This document shows, piece after piece, positions 36,784 to 46,117 of a stretch of DNA of 64,000 nucleotides. Source of the stretch: Micromonospora sp. PLK6-60 (GTDB taxonomy: Bacteria > Actinomycetota > Actinomycetes > Mycobacteriales > Micromonosporaceae); NCBI RefSeq assembly GCF_019890675.1, contig NZ_JAIOAA010000004.1:394161-458160 (forward strand). The letters are read 5' to 3'. The translations under genes and the position numbers were made by a program. The notes below the pieces were generated by a model. It saw nothing but the letters and a program-made list of their open reading frames with translations. It was not told the DNA's origin and searched no databases. The first letter of the stretch is position 1, and each line of letters opens with the position of its first letter.

Positions 36784-37868
36784 CCGGCGTCGACCGGGGT
36801 CGGTGCGGGTGCCGGGGCGCGGCGGGCGGCGGCGTGCAGCCGGAGCAGTCCGGCGCCGAGCGCGCCGAGACCGGTGCCCAGGGCGAGGACGACCAGCACC
36901 CGGGCCCACCCGGCCGGCCACGGCACCGGGGCCACCGCCCGGGACAGCATGGCCAGGTTGGCGAAGCCGCCGAAGAGGGCGAGGCCGGCTCCGGCCAGGG
37001 CGAGCGCGAAGTCGGCCGCCGGCCGGCGGGCCAGCGCCCAGCCGCCGGCGGCGATCGCGCCCACCGCGGTGGCGAGGGCCCAGATCCGGTCGGTGAGCAG
37101 CCCGGCCAGCAGGCCGCCCGCGCCCTGCGCGCCGGCGTCCAGCTCCCGGCCGACGAGCAGGACGACCAGGCCGATCCCGCCGGCGGCCAGCAGCGCGCCG
37201 ACCGCGCCGAGCCCGCGCGCCCCGGCGCGGCCGGGCAGCAGGCCGGCCCCGGCGACGGCCAGGAAGCCGAGCGCGGCGGCCACCCACCACGGGTACGGGT
37301 CGGGTGGCGGCAGCCAGTCCAGGGTGCCGCGTACGGTCAGCTCCTCGTCGGCGTCGCGCAGCGGGACCGTCCAGTCGCGTACCCGGTGTTCCCGGGTCGG
37401 GTCGGCGGCCACCTGCGCGGGGGGCGCGTCGTCGAGCCACCGGGTCCGCTGGTCGTGCCAGCGCACGGCCGGCCCGTCGTCGACCCGCCGCCACACCGGG
37501 GTGGCCGCCGGGTCGGCCTCGGGGGAGAGCTGGGTGTCGCCGGCGAGGGTCCGGTTCAGGTACGTGGCCGGGGAGCGGGTGTTCTCGTACACCCCGGACG
37601 GCCCGACCCGCAGGTACGGCTCGCCGGAGTAGCCGATCACCACGACGTCCCGCCCGGTGCGGTTGACCAGCTCCAGCCGGGCGCCCGCCTCGATCACCCG
37701 TACGGTCAGCTCGGGACGGGCCGGGGTCACGGCGGTGACCTCGGTGCGGTAGTCGGTGGCGTCGGGGGCGTCGGCGCCGTGCGCGGCGGCGGGGGCGGCG
37801 AGGGCGAGGGTGGCGGCGAGGACGGCGGCGAGCACCGTGCCCGCGCGGCGCAGTGGGGCGGGGATCAC
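36747..37868 (-). CDS. Secreted-domain plus multi-helix membrane protein, unknown function
   Basis: A 373-residue protein with a signal peptide (VLAAVLAATLALAAPAAAHG). An extracytoplasmic beta-rich domain of about 210 residues (AGARLELVNRTGRDVVVIGYSGEPYLRV) is followed by six C-terminal membrane helices. No family is recognised with confidence. GTG 37868 overlaps the stop of the DsbA-like gene (GTGA), so it belongs to the MauE/DsbA redox operon and may be a partner or client of it. A metal-handling role, as for its CopC-CopD neighbours, is only a guess. It overlaps cbiO tail to tail. Confidence 0.72.
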   Translation of the reverse strand: MIPAPLRRAGTVLAAVLAATLALAAPAAAHGADAPDATDYRTEVTAVTPARPELTVRVIEAGARLELVNRTGRDVVVIGYSGEPYLRVGPSGVYENTRSPATYLNRTLAGDTQLSPEADPAATPVWRRVDDGPAVRWHDQRTRWLDDAPPAQVAADPTREHRVRDWTVPLRDADEELTVRGTLDWLPPPDPYPWWVAAALGFLAVAGAGLLPGRAGARGLGAVGALLAAGGIGLVVLLVGRELDAGAQGAGGLLAGLLTDRIWALATAVGAIAAGGWALARRPAADFALALAGAGLALFGGFANLAMLSRAVAPVPWPAGWARVLVVLALGTGLGALGAGLLRLHAAARRAPAPAPTPVDAGQGRGSAWGLKP

Positions 37869-38581
37869 TTGCCGGCCGCCTCCACCGCGGCCCTGATGCC
37901 GTCGGGGGACCGGTCCTGGACCGGCTTGCCGTCGACCAGGATGGTCGGGGTGCTGGTCACGCCGGCCCGGCCGGCGTCGTCGGTGACCCGCTCGGTCCAC
38001 GGCTTGTACGTCCCGTCCCGCACGCAGGCGCCGAAGTCGTCCCGGTTCAGCCCGACCCCGGCGCCGATGTCGATCAGCTCGTCGTCGCTGAGCCCGGCGC
38101 TGCCCTCGGCCGGCTGCCGGGCGAAGAGCTGGTCGGTGAACTCCTTGAACTTGCCGCCCTTGGCGGCGCAGCCGGCGGCGGCCGACGCCCGGGTGGAGTA
38201 TTCCGTGGTGGAGAACCGGTTGAGGAAGGCGACCGGGTGGAAGATCACCTTCGCCTTGCCCTCGTTGACCAGCTGGTCGACGGTCGGGCCGCTGGTCTGC
38301 TGGAACTGCCGGCAGGCCGGGCAGAGGTAGTCCTCGTAGAGGTCGATGGTCACCTTGCCGGTGCCGAGCACGATGCCGTTGCCGGCGTCGTTGGCACCCG
38401 GCGGGGCGGTGAAGGTGTCCGACCGCTGGCTGCGGAAGACGCTCCAGCCGATCAGGCCGGCGATCACCAGCACCACCACCGCCGCCACGCTCGTCCAGAG
38501 CGCCCGCTTGCGGCGCTTCTCCCGGGCGATCTGCTCGCGGACCACCCGGTTCGCGGATTTCTGCCCCTTGCGACTACTCAT
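37865..38581 (-). CDS. DsbA-like membrane-anchored thiol-disulfide oxidoreductase
   Basis: A 238-residue protein with a Lys/Arg-rich cytoplasmic start, one membrane helix (about 28-49) and an extracytoplasmic DsbA-type thioredoxin domain. The active site is Cys87-Pro-Ala-Cys90 in LYEDYLCPACRQF and the cis-Pro loop is VTSTPTILVDG. It forms or shuffles disulfides in secreted proteins. It overlaps the MauE-like gene by eight bases; MauE/VKOR-type membrane partners commonly recycle such proteins. Confidence 0.9.
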   Translation of the reverse strand: MSSRKGQKSANRVVREQIAREKRRKRALWTSVAAVVVLVIAGLIGWSVFRSQRSDTFTAPPGANDAGNGIVLGTGKVTIDLYEDYLCPACRQFQQTSGPTVDQLVNEGKAKVIFHPVAFLNRFSTTEYSTRASAAAGCAAKGGKFKEFTDQLFARQPAEGSAGLSDDELIDIGAGVGLNRDDFGACVRDGTYKPWTERVTDDAGRAGVTSTPTILVDGKPVQDRSPDGIRAAVEAAGK

Positions 38582-39095
38582 CGTCGTCCTCCACGGCGGG
38601 TTCGCCCGCCAGCCAGCCGTCCACCGAGAACGGCGTGCGGGGCCAGCGCAGCAGGTAGCCGGCCAGTACCAGGAAGCCCAGGTCCCGGAGGATCTCCGGA
38701 AGGTAGCTCGGGGCCTGGCCGGCGGCGAGCTGCCCGCCGCTGCCGAAGCACCCGCAGTCGATGGCGAGTCCGCGCGCCCAGGCCGAGGCGATGCCCGCGA
38801 CGAAGACCACCAGCAGGGCCGCGGAGACGGCGGCGGCCAGCCGGGTGGCCAGGCCGAGCAGCAGGAGCAGCCCGAGCGCCAGCTCCACGAACGGCAGCGC
38901 CGCGCCGATCACCATGGCCAGGTCGTACGGCATCACCTGGTACGCGTTCACCGCCCGGCCGGAGGCGGCCAGGTCATCCACCTTGGCGCCGCCGGCGATC
39001 AGCCAGACGGCGGCCAGCCCCAGCCGGACGGCGATGCCGAACCACGGCCGGGCGGCGGCCCAGCGGGCCCTCCTGCGCTCGGTGGTCACGGTCAT
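38574..39095 (-). CDS. MauE/DoxX-family membrane redox protein
   Basis: A 173-residue protein with four helices. The first is preceded by RPWFGIAVRLGLAAVWLIAGGAKVDDL, typical of DoxX/MauE. The external motif LAIDCGCFGSGGQL supplies a Cys pair thought to pass electrons to a thioredoxin-like partner, here the overlapping DsbA-like gene. ATG 39095 is chosen; a longer frame to 39158 is unlikely. First gene of a three-gene leftward operon. Confidence 0.85.
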   Translation of the reverse strand: MTVTTERRRARWAAARPWFGIAVRLGLAAVWLIAGGAKVDDLAASGRAVNAYQVMPYDLAMVIGAALPFVELALGLLLLLGLATRLAAAVSAALLVVFVAGIASAWARGLAIDCGCFGSGGQLAAGQAPSYLPEILRDLGFLVLAGYLLRWPRTPFSVDGWLAGEPAVEDDDE

Positions 39096-39227
39096 TTGTC
39101 GTCCTGTGTCCGGGGAAAGTTCCCGCCGCGTGGGCGCGGGTGTCGGCGGCGGGATCACGCTTGTGAAGGTTACGCGGCGGTCCCGGCCGGGGCAGGGTCC
39201 TTGGTCCCTTCCGTAAAACGCAGCGGC

Positions 39228-40004
39228 CTAACAGCGTTGCGCTGGAGGCCGGCGACCCGCGAAGTAGGCTGCGGGCGGCACGCCCATCATTATGCTGAAA
39301 TCGGCAGACATGTGCGACTGGTCGTAGTAGCCGGCCGTGATGGCGAGCTGCGCCCAGCGGGGGGCGGGCCGACCGGCACGGGCGAGCACGCCGCGCACGC
39401 GGGTGATGCGTGCGAACCGCTTGGGCGAGAGCCCGACGCAGTCGGCGAACAGGTCACGCAGGTGGCGCTCACTGACCGCGAGGCGTCGAGCGAGCACCGG
39501 CATGCGCTCCGGGCGGCCGGTCAGGGCCTTCGTGGCGGTACGTACGAGTTCGCTGCGGGCCAGTTCGGTGCCGGCCGCCGTGGCGATGCGGGCCAGCAGC
39601 ACCGGCTCCAGGTGCGCGAGCAGGCGCGCCGGATCGGGCCCCAGTTCGCTCAGTCGGTTGTTCAGCCCGTTCGCACCCGCCCACACCTCGCTCACCGGTA
39701 TGACCTGATCGACCAGGTCGCTTGCCGGAACCCCGAGCAGGAGCCGCGCGACGCCAGGGCGTAGCCGCAGCCGCAGGCAGAGCGGGAACTCCTTGCCGAC
39801 AAGGTACGACGCACGGGTACGCGGGCCGACCACCAGCAGGTTGGCATGCCGGCTGGACACCGTGCGGAGGACCAGCGACGTGGCGGCATCGGGTACGTGT
39901 ACGAGCGGCCGGCGTGCACCGGACCCGTCGGCGGTCAACACCGTGACGTCGTCGACCCATCGGCGCAATCCGCCGGGCACGGGCATCGGTGAATGGATGC
40001 TCAC
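39228..40004 (-). CDS. AraC-family transcriptional regulator
   Basis: A 258-residue regulator. The last 100 residues hold the two AraC helix-turn-helix units (MPVLARRLAVSERHLRDLFADCVGLSPKRFAR, then AQLAITAGYYDQSHMSADFSIMMGVPPAAY). The N-terminal half resembles the DUF6597-type sensor of XRE/AraC oxidoreductase regulators. It is divergent from the NmrA-like gene 97 bases away and probably controls it. The GTG start is leaderless from TAACGT. Confidence 0.88.
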   Translation of the reverse strand: MSIHSPMPVPGGLRRWVDDVTVLTADGSGARRPLVHVPDAATSLVLRTVSSRHANLLVVGPRTRASYLVGKEFPLCLRLRLRPGVARLLLGVPASDLVDQVIPVSEVWAGANGLNNRLSELGPDPARLLAHLEPVLLARIATAAGTELARSELVRTATKALTGRPERMPVLARRLAVSERHLRDLFADCVGLSPKRFARITRVRGVLARAGRPAPRWAQLAITAGYYDQSHMSADFSIMMGVPPAAYFAGRRPPAQRC

Positions 40005-40010
40005 CAGCTC

Positions 40011-40016
40011 ACGTTA
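40011..40016 (-). promoter_or_regulatory. -10 element TAACGT, leaderless araC-type gene
   Basis: TAACGT ends six bases before GTG 40004. The shared 97-base region with the divergent gene also contains TATAAC near 40064-40070. Confidence 0.5.
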
Positions 40017-40101
40017 CCCACCGGCCGTGCCCCGCGACGAGCGCTCCGGTCATGCCGAAAGTTCCTATAACGCCTGGTCGAGGCGGGGCAGGGTGAACAC
40101 C

Positions 40102-40950
40102 ATGATTCTTGTTACGGGTGCCACCGGCACCATCGGTGGTGAGGTCGTCCAGCTCCTGACGGGCCGGGGCGAGCCGGTACGGGCGATGACGCGGAACCCG
40201 GCGCGGGCCACCCTGCCGGCCGGCGTCGAGGTGGTACGGGGTGACTTCGACGACCCGGAGAGCCTGGCCAAAGCGGCGACCGGGGTCGAGGCCCTGTTCC
40301 TGCTCGACGCCCCGGGACCGTGGATCGCCCAGCACGATCGGGCGATGCTTGCCGCAGCGCGGGCGGCGGGCGTACGGCGGGTGGTGAAGCTTTCGGCGAT
40401 CGGCACCGGCGAGCAGGCTGCCAAGGTCGGCGACTGGCACCTCCCGGGCGAGCAGGAGCTGGGCTCGAGCGACGCGGAGTGGACGGTGCTCCGCCCGTCC
40501 AGCTTCGCCTCGAACGCGCTGCGCTGGGCCCCCGCCATTCGTGCCGGGCAGCCGATCCCCAACCCCAACGGCACCGGAATGCAGGGCATCGTGGACCCGC
40601 GGGACGTGGCCGAGGTCGCCGTCCGGACACTGCTGTCGGAAGAGCACGTGGGACAGGTGCTCACCCTGACCGGGCCCGAACTGTTGAGCGTTCCCGAACT
40701 GGCCGTACGGCTCGGCGAGGTACTTGGGCGTACCGTCGCGACGGTCGATGTGTCGCTGGACGCGTACCGCGAAAGGATGCTCGCCGGCGGGCTCGATCCC
40801 GTCTTCGTCGAGATCGCCGTCAACGGCGCCAAGCTGGTGGAGGAGGGCGGCAACGCCCAGCTCACCGATGAAGTGGCGCAGGTGCTGGGTCGCCCGCCGC
40901 GCACGTTCGCCGTCTGGGCGTACGACCACCGCGACGCCTTCGCCGGTTGA
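40102..40950 (+). CDS. NmrA-like NAD(P)-binding protein
   Basis: A 282-residue atypical short-chain dehydrogenase. MILVTGATGTIGGEVV is the Rossmann G-x-x-G-x-x-G motif, GDFDDPESLAKA the second dinucleotide strand. VVKLSAIGTGEQAAK replaces a full catalytic Tyr-x3-Lys, as in NmrA/QOR2-type redox sensors and quinone reductases. ATG 40102 is used; GTG 40093 would add three residues. It is divergent from an AraC regulator, the usual arrangement for an inducible detoxification gene. Confidence 0.87.
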   Translation: MILVTGATGTIGGEVVQLLTGRGEPVRAMTRNPARATLPAGVEVVRGDFDDPESLAKAATGVEALFLLDAPGPWIAQHDRAMLAAARAAGVRRVVKLSAIGTGEQAAKVGDWHLPGEQELGSSDAEWTVLRPSSFASNALRWAPAIRAGQPIPNPNGTGMQGIVDPRDVAEVAVRTLLSEEHVGQVLTLTGPELLSVPELAVRLGEVLGRTVATVDVSLDAYRERMLAGGLDPVFVEIAVNGAKLVEEGGNAQLTDEVAQVLGRPPRTFAVWAYDHRDAFAG

Positions 40951-41104
40951 CGAGTAACGGAGCCGATGTGCGTACCACGGGTGGTCGCCGCCACGTCGGG
41001 AACTTTTCGGGGCGCCCGGCCGACTACCCGCTCATGACAGGTGCGGACGTCCCGCCGAAAAGATCGCCGACCGGGCTCGCCGAAGCGGGCGCCGGTCGGC
41101 GAGC

Positions 41105-42778
41105 ATGGCCGTCATGACTTCCGCCACCCGCCGCGCCCCCGCGTGGCTTCTCCGGTTCGGCGCCACCGCCGGCCTGCTGGTCGCCGTCGTCGCCCTGCTG
41201 CTGGGCCCGGCGGGTCCGGCCAGCGCGCACGCCGTGCTGGTCAGCAGCAGCCCGGCCGGTTCCGCCGTGGTGCCCGAGGCCCCGTCCGAGGTGGTGCTCA
41301 CCTTCAGCGAGCCGGTCCGCAAGGTCACCGGCAAGATCCGGGTGCTCGCGCCGGACGGCTCCCGCGCCGATCGCGGGGAGCCGACGTTCGACGGGACGGT
41401 GGTGACCATCCCGGTCGACGGGTCCGGCCCGCGCGGCACCTACCTGGTGAGCTACCGGGTGATCTCGGCCGACAGCCACCCCGTCTCCGGCGCCCTCACC
41501 TACTCGGTGGGTGCGCCGTCGACGCCGCCCACCGACACCGGCAGCGACAGCCGGGCCAACCCGGTGGTGGACAACGCCGTCAAGGTCGCCAAGTACCTGG
41601 GCTATGCGGGCCTGCTCCTGCTGGTCGGCCCGGCGCTGGTGCTCGCCGCGCTGTGGCCGCGCCGGCTGTCCCGCCGGGGTCCGGCCCGGCTGGCCTGGAC
41701 CGGGCTCGGGGTGCTGGCCTTCGCCACCCTGGCCGGCATGTGGCTCCAGGTGCCGTACACCGCCGGCGGCGGGATCTTCGACGTCACCGGTTCCGGTTTC
41801 TCCGAGGTGCTGGGCAGCACCTTCGGCGCCGCGCACCTGGTCCGGTTGGGGCTGCTCGCCGCGGCGGCGTTCCTGCTGCGGCCGCTCTTCGCCGCCCCCG
41901 CCGGGCGCACCGACCTGATCATCCTGGCGGTGTTGGGTGGGGCCACCCTGTTCACCTGGCCGCTGGCCGGGCACGGCGCGGCCTCGCCGGCGCCGGCGGT
42001 GTCGGTGGTGGTCGACGCGGTCCACCTGGGGTCGATGGCGGTCTGGCTGGGCGGCCTGGTGATGCTCGCCGCCTTCCTGCTGCCCCAGGCCGACGAGCGG
42101 GAACTCGACGCGATCCTGCCGATCTGGTCCCGGTGGGCGGCGCTGGCGGTGGCCGCGCTGCTGCTCGCCGGCACCGTCCAGGCGCTGATCGAGGTGGCCA
42201 CCCCGCAGGCGCTTGTCGACACCACGTACGGGCGGCTGGTGTTGGCCAAGATCGTGCTGTTCGCGCTGGTGATCGCGGTGGCCGCGTTCTCCCGGCAGTT
42301 GGTGCGCCGGCGCACCGCCGCCGGCCGGCCCACCCCGATGCGCCGGTTGGTGGTGGCCGAGCTGGCGATCACCGCGGTGGTGCTCGGGGTCTCCGCCGTG
42401 CTGGTGCAGACCACCCCGGCCCGTACCGCCGCCGCCGAGGTGGCCGGCACGCCGGAGGGCTACTTCACCAGCACGTTGACCAGCCCGCTCTACACCATGC
42501 AGGTGGAGCTGGACCCGGCGCGGCGGGGCCCGAACTCGCTGCACCTGTACGCGTACACGAAGGACAACAAGCCGCAGCCGGTCGCGGAGTGGAAGGCCAC
42601 CGCCGCCCTGCCGTCGGCCGGCATCGAACCGATCGAGGTGCCGCTGCTGCCGCTGACCGACAACCACGCCACCGGTGAGGTCATCCTGCCCGCCGCCGGC
42701 GAGTGGCAGTTCCGTTTCACCGCCCGTACCACCGAGATTGACCAGGCCACGGTGACCGTCACCGTGCCGATCCGCTAG
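41105..42778 (+). CDS. Fused CopC-CopD copper-handling protein
   Basis: A 557-residue fusion. A signal peptide ends before His42 (PASA/HAVLV). The CopC cupredoxin-like domain (42-135) has PSEVVLTFSEPVRKV and SADSHPVSG, with His42 as the expected N-terminal copper ligand. Eight or so CopD helices follow (from YLGYAGLLLLVGPALVL), then an extracytoplasmic tail with a beta-sandwich domain. CopC-CopD/YcnJ proteins import copper. The DUF1775 gene follows 14 bases later. A second ATG at 41114 is possible. Confidence 0.9.
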   Translation: MAVMTSATRRAPAWLLRFGATAGLLVAVVALLLGPAGPASAHAVLVSSSPAGSAVVPEAPSEVVLTFSEPVRKVTGKIRVLAPDGSRADRGEPTFDGTVVTIPVDGSGPRGTYLVSYRVISADSHPVSGALTYSVGAPSTPPTDTGSDSRANPVVDNAVKVAKYLGYAGLLLLVGPALVLAALWPRRLSRRGPARLAWTGLGVLAFATLAGMWLQVPYTAGGGIFDVTGSGFSEVLGSTFGAAHLVRLGLLAAAAFLLRPLFAAPAGRTDLIILAVLGGATLFTWPLAGHGAASPAPAVSVVVDAVHLGSMAVWLGGLVMLAAFLLPQADERELDAILPIWSRWAALAVAALLLAGTVQALIEVATPQALVDTTYGRLVLAKIVLFALVIAVAAFSRQLVRRRTAAGRPTPMRRLVVAELAITAVVLGVSAVLVQTTPARTAAAEVAGTPEGYFTSTLTSPLYTMQVELDPARRGPNSLHLYAYTKDNKPQPVAEWKATAALPSAGIEPIEVPLLPLTDNHATGEVILPAAGEWQFRFTARTTEIDQATVTVTVPIR

Positions 42779-42792
42779 AGAGGCAATCCCCG

Positions 42793-43530
42793 ATGATCCG
42801 TTTCCGGCGTACCGCCGCCGCGTTCACCCTCGCCGCCGTCGGCGCGGCCGTGTTCGGCCTGGCCGGGGCGGCCTCGGCACACGTCACGGTCAACCCGAAG
42901 GAGGCGACCCAGGGCGGCTACGGCCGGCTCGCGTTCCGGGTGCCGAACGAGAGCGACACGGCCTCCACCGTGAAGGTCGAGGTGAACCTGCCGGAGAACG
43001 CCCCGGTCGCCTCGGTCTCCACGATGCCGGTGCAGGGCTGGACCGTGGCGGTGGAGAAGCGCAAGGTCGACCCGCCGGTGAAGGTGCACGGCAGCGAGGT
43101 CAGCGAGGTGGTGGCCAAGCTGACCTGGACGGCCACCAGCGCGCAGACCGGGGTCAAGCCGGGCGAGTTCCAGGAGTTCCCGGTCTCGATGGGGCCGCTG
43201 CCCGAGACCGACACGATGGTGTTCAAGACGGTGCAGACCTACTCCGACGGCAACGTGTCCCGGTGGATCGAGGAACCCGCCGCCGGCGGGGAGGAGCCGG
43301 AGAACCCGGCGCCGGTGCTCACCCTGACCGCGGCGGCCCCGGCCTCCCCGTCCGCCGGGGCGGCTCCGCCGGCCGCTGCCGCGAACGAGGCCGACGACGA
43401 CGCCGACGACGACTCGTCCGGCCTGGCCGTCGGCCTCGGCGTCGCCGGCCTGGTGGCCGGGTTGGCCGGCCTGGCGCTGGGCGGGCTGGCGTTCGCGCGT
43501 ACCCGGAAGGCGTCGCAGCCGACCTCCTGA
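42793..43530 (+). CDS. YcnI-like DUF1775 copper chaperone
   Basis: A 245-residue membrane-anchored protein. The signal peptide ends before His30 (AASA/HVTVNPKEATQGGY); YcnI proteins bind Cu(II) with this N-terminal His and a Trp, here in QGWTVAVEKRK. A Pro/Ala and Asp-rich linker (ADDDADDD) leads to a C-terminal helix. It is transcribed with CopC-CopD and presumably passes copper to or from it. Confidence 0.9.
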   Translation: MIRFRRTAAAFTLAAVGAAVFGLAGAASAHVTVNPKEATQGGYGRLAFRVPNESDTASTVKVEVNLPENAPVASVSTMPVQGWTVAVEKRKVDPPVKVHGSEVSEVVAKLTWTATSAQTGVKPGEFQEFPVSMGPLPETDTMVFKTVQTYSDGNVSRWIEEPAAGGEEPENPAPVLTLTAAAPASPSAGAAPPAAAANEADDDADDDSSGLAVGLGVAGLVAGLAGLALGGLAFARTRKASQPTS

Positions 43531-43544
43531 GCCGCCGCTGCCCC

Positions 43545-43577
43545 GCGGGCCCGCCGGAAGATTTCCGGCGGGCCCGC
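43545..43577 (+). terminator. Terminator after the copper operon
   Basis: A 15-bp perfect stem (43545-43559 with 43563-43577), GAT loop, followed by TCTTTC. Confidence 0.85.
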
Positions 43578-43680
43578 CGTCTTTCGGGAGCCTTGCCCTG
43601 GTTGCCGTGGATATCCGCTGATCAGACGGTTTGCCTGGGTAAGGTCGGCCGGGTACTCGGCGACGGAGGGGACTGGACGG

Positions 43681-44739
43681 ATGCGTTTCGGGCGGGCGCT
43701 GGCCGGGCTGCTGCTGTTGATCGTGGGAATCCCGGCGCTGCTCGCCGGGGGCGCGTTGGGGCTCGTGGCCCGGCACACCGACCCCGGCGGCACCTTCGGC
43801 GCCCGCCTCGACCGGATCCACGCCGACGGCCAGGCGGTCGTCGTCCCCGACGTGGACCGGCTGCTGCACGCCGAGGTGCCGTTCGCCCGCACCGACGGCT
43901 CCCGGCTGCGGCTGACCGCCCGGACCGCCGACGGGCCGGCGTTCCTCGGGCTGGCCCCGGCCGACGAGGTGGCGCGCTGGCTCGGCCCGGTCCCGCACGC
44001 CACGGTGACCCGGGTGGCGCTGGCCCGCGGCCCGCTGCCGGTCCGCGTCGAGCCGGCCGGCCCGCCGATGGGCGCGCCCGCCGCGGCCGGCGCCGGCACT
44101 CCGGTCAGCAGCACCATCTGGGTACGCGAGGGGATCGGCTCCCTGGAGTGGAGCCCGGCCGACCTGACCGGCCGTCCGCTGAGCCTGGTGGTGATGCGCC
44201 CGGACGGGCAGGCCGGGCTGGCCGTGGACCTGCGCGCCGAACTGCGCGTCGGCTGGTTCGCCGCGGTCACCTACGGGCTGCTGGGCGCGGGGATCGTGCT
44301 GGTGGCGATCGCGGCGCTGGTGCTGCTGCGACCGGTCCGCCCCCGCGAGGTGGTCTTCGTGGTCGAGCCCGACCAGGTGCCGGTGCTGGCCGGGCGGCTC
44401 GGGGTCAGCTCGCTCAGCGGCCTCGGCGCGCGGCCCGGCTGGGAGCCGCCGCCCGCCCGCGACCGGGAACTCGTCGGGGCGGTGGCCGCCCCCCGCTCCC
44501 GACCGGCCCTCGGGCCGGTGCCCCCGGCCCGCCCGGACACCCTCGCCGATCTGCCGCCAGGGCCCGGATCGCCCCCGCCCGCCGGCCCGCCGTCGACCTC
44601 GACCAGGCCCACCGACGACCGACCCGACCACCCCGCCGTGGCACTCACCCTGACCTGGCCCCCCGCCGCCCCCGAGGCGACCAGCCGCCCGATCCCGACG
44701 GCCACCCTCCGCCCACCCACCCCGGACCCGCCGCGTTGA
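43681..44739 (+). CDS. Membrane protein of unknown function
   Basis: A 352-residue protein with an N-terminal helix (ALAGLLLLIVGIPALLAGGALGL), a 190-residue external domain, a second helix (FAAVTYGLLGAGIVLVAIAALVLL) and a Pro-rich cytoplasmic tail of about 120 residues. No family is recognised. Similar two-helix proteins with a beta-rich external part are common in Micromonosporaceae. Its stop codon lies within the left arm of an inverted repeat. Confidence 0.75.
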   Translation: MRFGRALAGLLLLIVGIPALLAGGALGLVARHTDPGGTFGARLDRIHADGQAVVVPDVDRLLHAEVPFARTDGSRLRLTARTADGPAFLGLAPADEVARWLGPVPHATVTRVALARGPLPVRVEPAGPPMGAPAAAGAGTPVSSTIWVREGIGSLEWSPADLTGRPLSLVVMRPDGQAGLAVDLRAELRVGWFAAVTYGLLGAGIVLVAIAALVLLRPVRPREVVFVVEPDQVPVLAGRLGVSSLSGLGARPGWEPPPARDRELVGAVAAPRSRPALGPVPPARPDTLADLPPGPGSPPPAGPPSTSTRPTDDRPDHPAVALTLTWPPAAPEATSRPIPTATLRPPTPDPPR

Positions 44740-44795
44740 TCATGAAGTTCTGGTCGCGAATCGCCGGGATGCCCGGCGCGAACCTCATGATCAAC
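44735..44795. terminator. Inverted repeat carrying both convergent stop codons
   Basis: GTTGATCATGA (44735-44745) pairs exactly with 44785-44795. Inner segments also pair (GGTCGCG with CGCGAACC, one bulge; CCGGG-ATG-CCCGG). TGA 44737-44739 ends the gene to the left and the mirror TGA 44793-44791 ends the gene to the right. It looks like a dispersed palindromic element acting as a bidirectional terminator. Confidence 0.75.
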
Positions 44796-46041
44796 TTTGC
44801 TGGCGGTGGGCGGCGGGGCGGATCGGGAGGGTGGCGAGCAGGGCCAGGGCGAGCAGGACGTAGGCGTTGCGGAGGAGGAACTCGGCGGGGGTGTCGGTGT
44901 GGGTGGGGGCGACTCCCCAGTCCAGGAACGAGACCACGCCGTAGCCGATGATCGCGGTGGTGGCGGCGGCCAGGGCGTACCGGTGGACGCGTTGCCGGCG
45001 TCCGGTGCGGGTGGTCGGGTCGACGGAGAGTCCGGCGTCGACCAGCACCACCACCGCCGGGATGAACCAGTAGATGTGGTGGGTCCAGGTGATCGGGCTG
45101 ATCAGCGCGCCGACCAGCCCGGTGAGGGTCAGGCCGGTGAGCCAGTCGCCGGCCCGGGCCGCCCGGCCCGCCCGCCACAGCCCGTACCCGGCGGCCAGCA
45201 GGACCAGCAGCAGCCAGAGCGGGCGCGGCGGCGGCTCCGGCGCGGTGAACCGGCTCAGCAGCCCGAACAGCGACTGGTTGCCGGTGTAGTCGGTGCGCCC
45301 CACCCGGTCGGTGGCCCACAGCTCGTGGGTCCAGAACCGCCACGAGTCGCGCGGCGTGACCGCCGCCGCCAGCAGGGTGGCCGCCACGGCGGTCAGGCTG
45401 GCCAGCGCCGCCGCCCGCCAGCGTCGGGCGACCAGCAGGTAGCCGATGAAGACGGCCGGGAAGAGCTTGAGCGCGGCGGCCAGCCCGACCCCCACGCCGG
45501 CCCACCGCCGGGCCCGGGGTGCGGCGATGAGCAGGTCCGCCAGGATCAGCACCACCAGCAGCATGTTGATCTGACCGAAGGTGATCGTCTCCCGGGTGCT
45601 CTCCACGGCGAGCACCAGCAGCACCGCCACGGTCAGCGTGAACAGCCGGGGCAGCCCGTGCCGGGTGATCACCGGGTCGACCAGCCAGCGGGTGGTCACC
45701 ACGATCCCGACCAGGGTCAGCGCGGTGAAGACCGCCACCGTGGCGCCCAGCGGCAGCGCCGCGAACGGGCGCAGCAGCAGCGCGGCGAACGGGGGATAGG
45801 TGAAGTACAGCGCGCCCTGCACCCGGTCCGGCTGGACGTAGTCGTAGAGCGGGTGCCCGGCCGCCCACCAGTGCATCGCCCGCATGTAGATCTTCAGGTC
45901 GAAGAAGTCGTGAGCCCGTCCGGGCAGGTAGAGGGCGGGTAGCACGGCGGCGAGCGCCAGCACGGTGACCACCCGCCGGGCCGTACGCGCGGCGCGGTCC
46001 CCCTCGACGACGGCGGGTGGCGCGGCGGGTTCGGCTGGCAC
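44791..46041 (-). CDS. GT87 (DUF2029) polyprenyl-phosphate mannosyltransferase
   Basis: A 416-residue membrane enzyme with about ten helices. [24 protein letters not shown] contains the conserved external Asp that serves as catalytic residue in GT-C mannosyltransferases, and [14 protein letters not shown] is typical of DUF2029. In mycobacteria such enzymes add mannose to lipomannan or phosphatidylinositol mannosides. GTG 46041 is probably leaderless from TAGGGT eight bases upstream, and the longer frame to 46371 runs antisense through orn. Confidence 0.87.
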   Translation of the reverse strand: MPAEPAAPPAVVEGDRAARTARRVVTVLALAAVLPALYLPGRAHDFFDLKIYMRAMHWWAAGHPLYDYVQPDRVQGALYFTYPPFAALLLRPFAALPLGATVAVFTALTLVGIVVTTRWLVDPVITRHGLPRLFTLTVAVLLVLAVESTRETITFGQINMLLVVLILADLLIAAPRARRWAGVGVGLAAALKLFPAVFIGYLLVARRWRAAALASLTAVAATLLAAAVTPRDSWRFWTHELWATDRVGRTDYTGNQSLFGLLSRFTAPEPPPRPLWLLLVLLAAGYGLWRAGRAARAGDWLTGLTLTGLVGALISPITWTHHIYWFIPAVVVLVDAGLSVDPTTRTGRRQRVHRYALAAATTAIIGYGVVSFLDWGVAPTHTDTPAEFLLRNAYVLLALALLATLPIRPAAHRQQS

Positions 46042-46049
46042 AAGGGAAA

Positions 46050-46055
46050 ACCCTA
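46050..46055 (-). promoter_or_regulatory. -10 element TAGGGT for the GT87 gene
   Basis: Ends eight bases before GTG 46041. The divergent orn promoter is 50 bases away. Confidence 0.5.
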
Positions 46056-46104
46056 GCCCGCTGGGGGTCGACGGTGCGCCAGGCGCGGGTGTCGGCCCGG
46101 CGCG

Positions 46105-46110
46105 TAGTCT
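46105..46110 (+). promoter_or_regulatory. -10 element TAGTCT, leaderless orn
   Basis: Ends seven bases before GTG 46118, with no ribosome site. Confidence 0.6.
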
Positions 46111-46117
46111 GGTCCGC

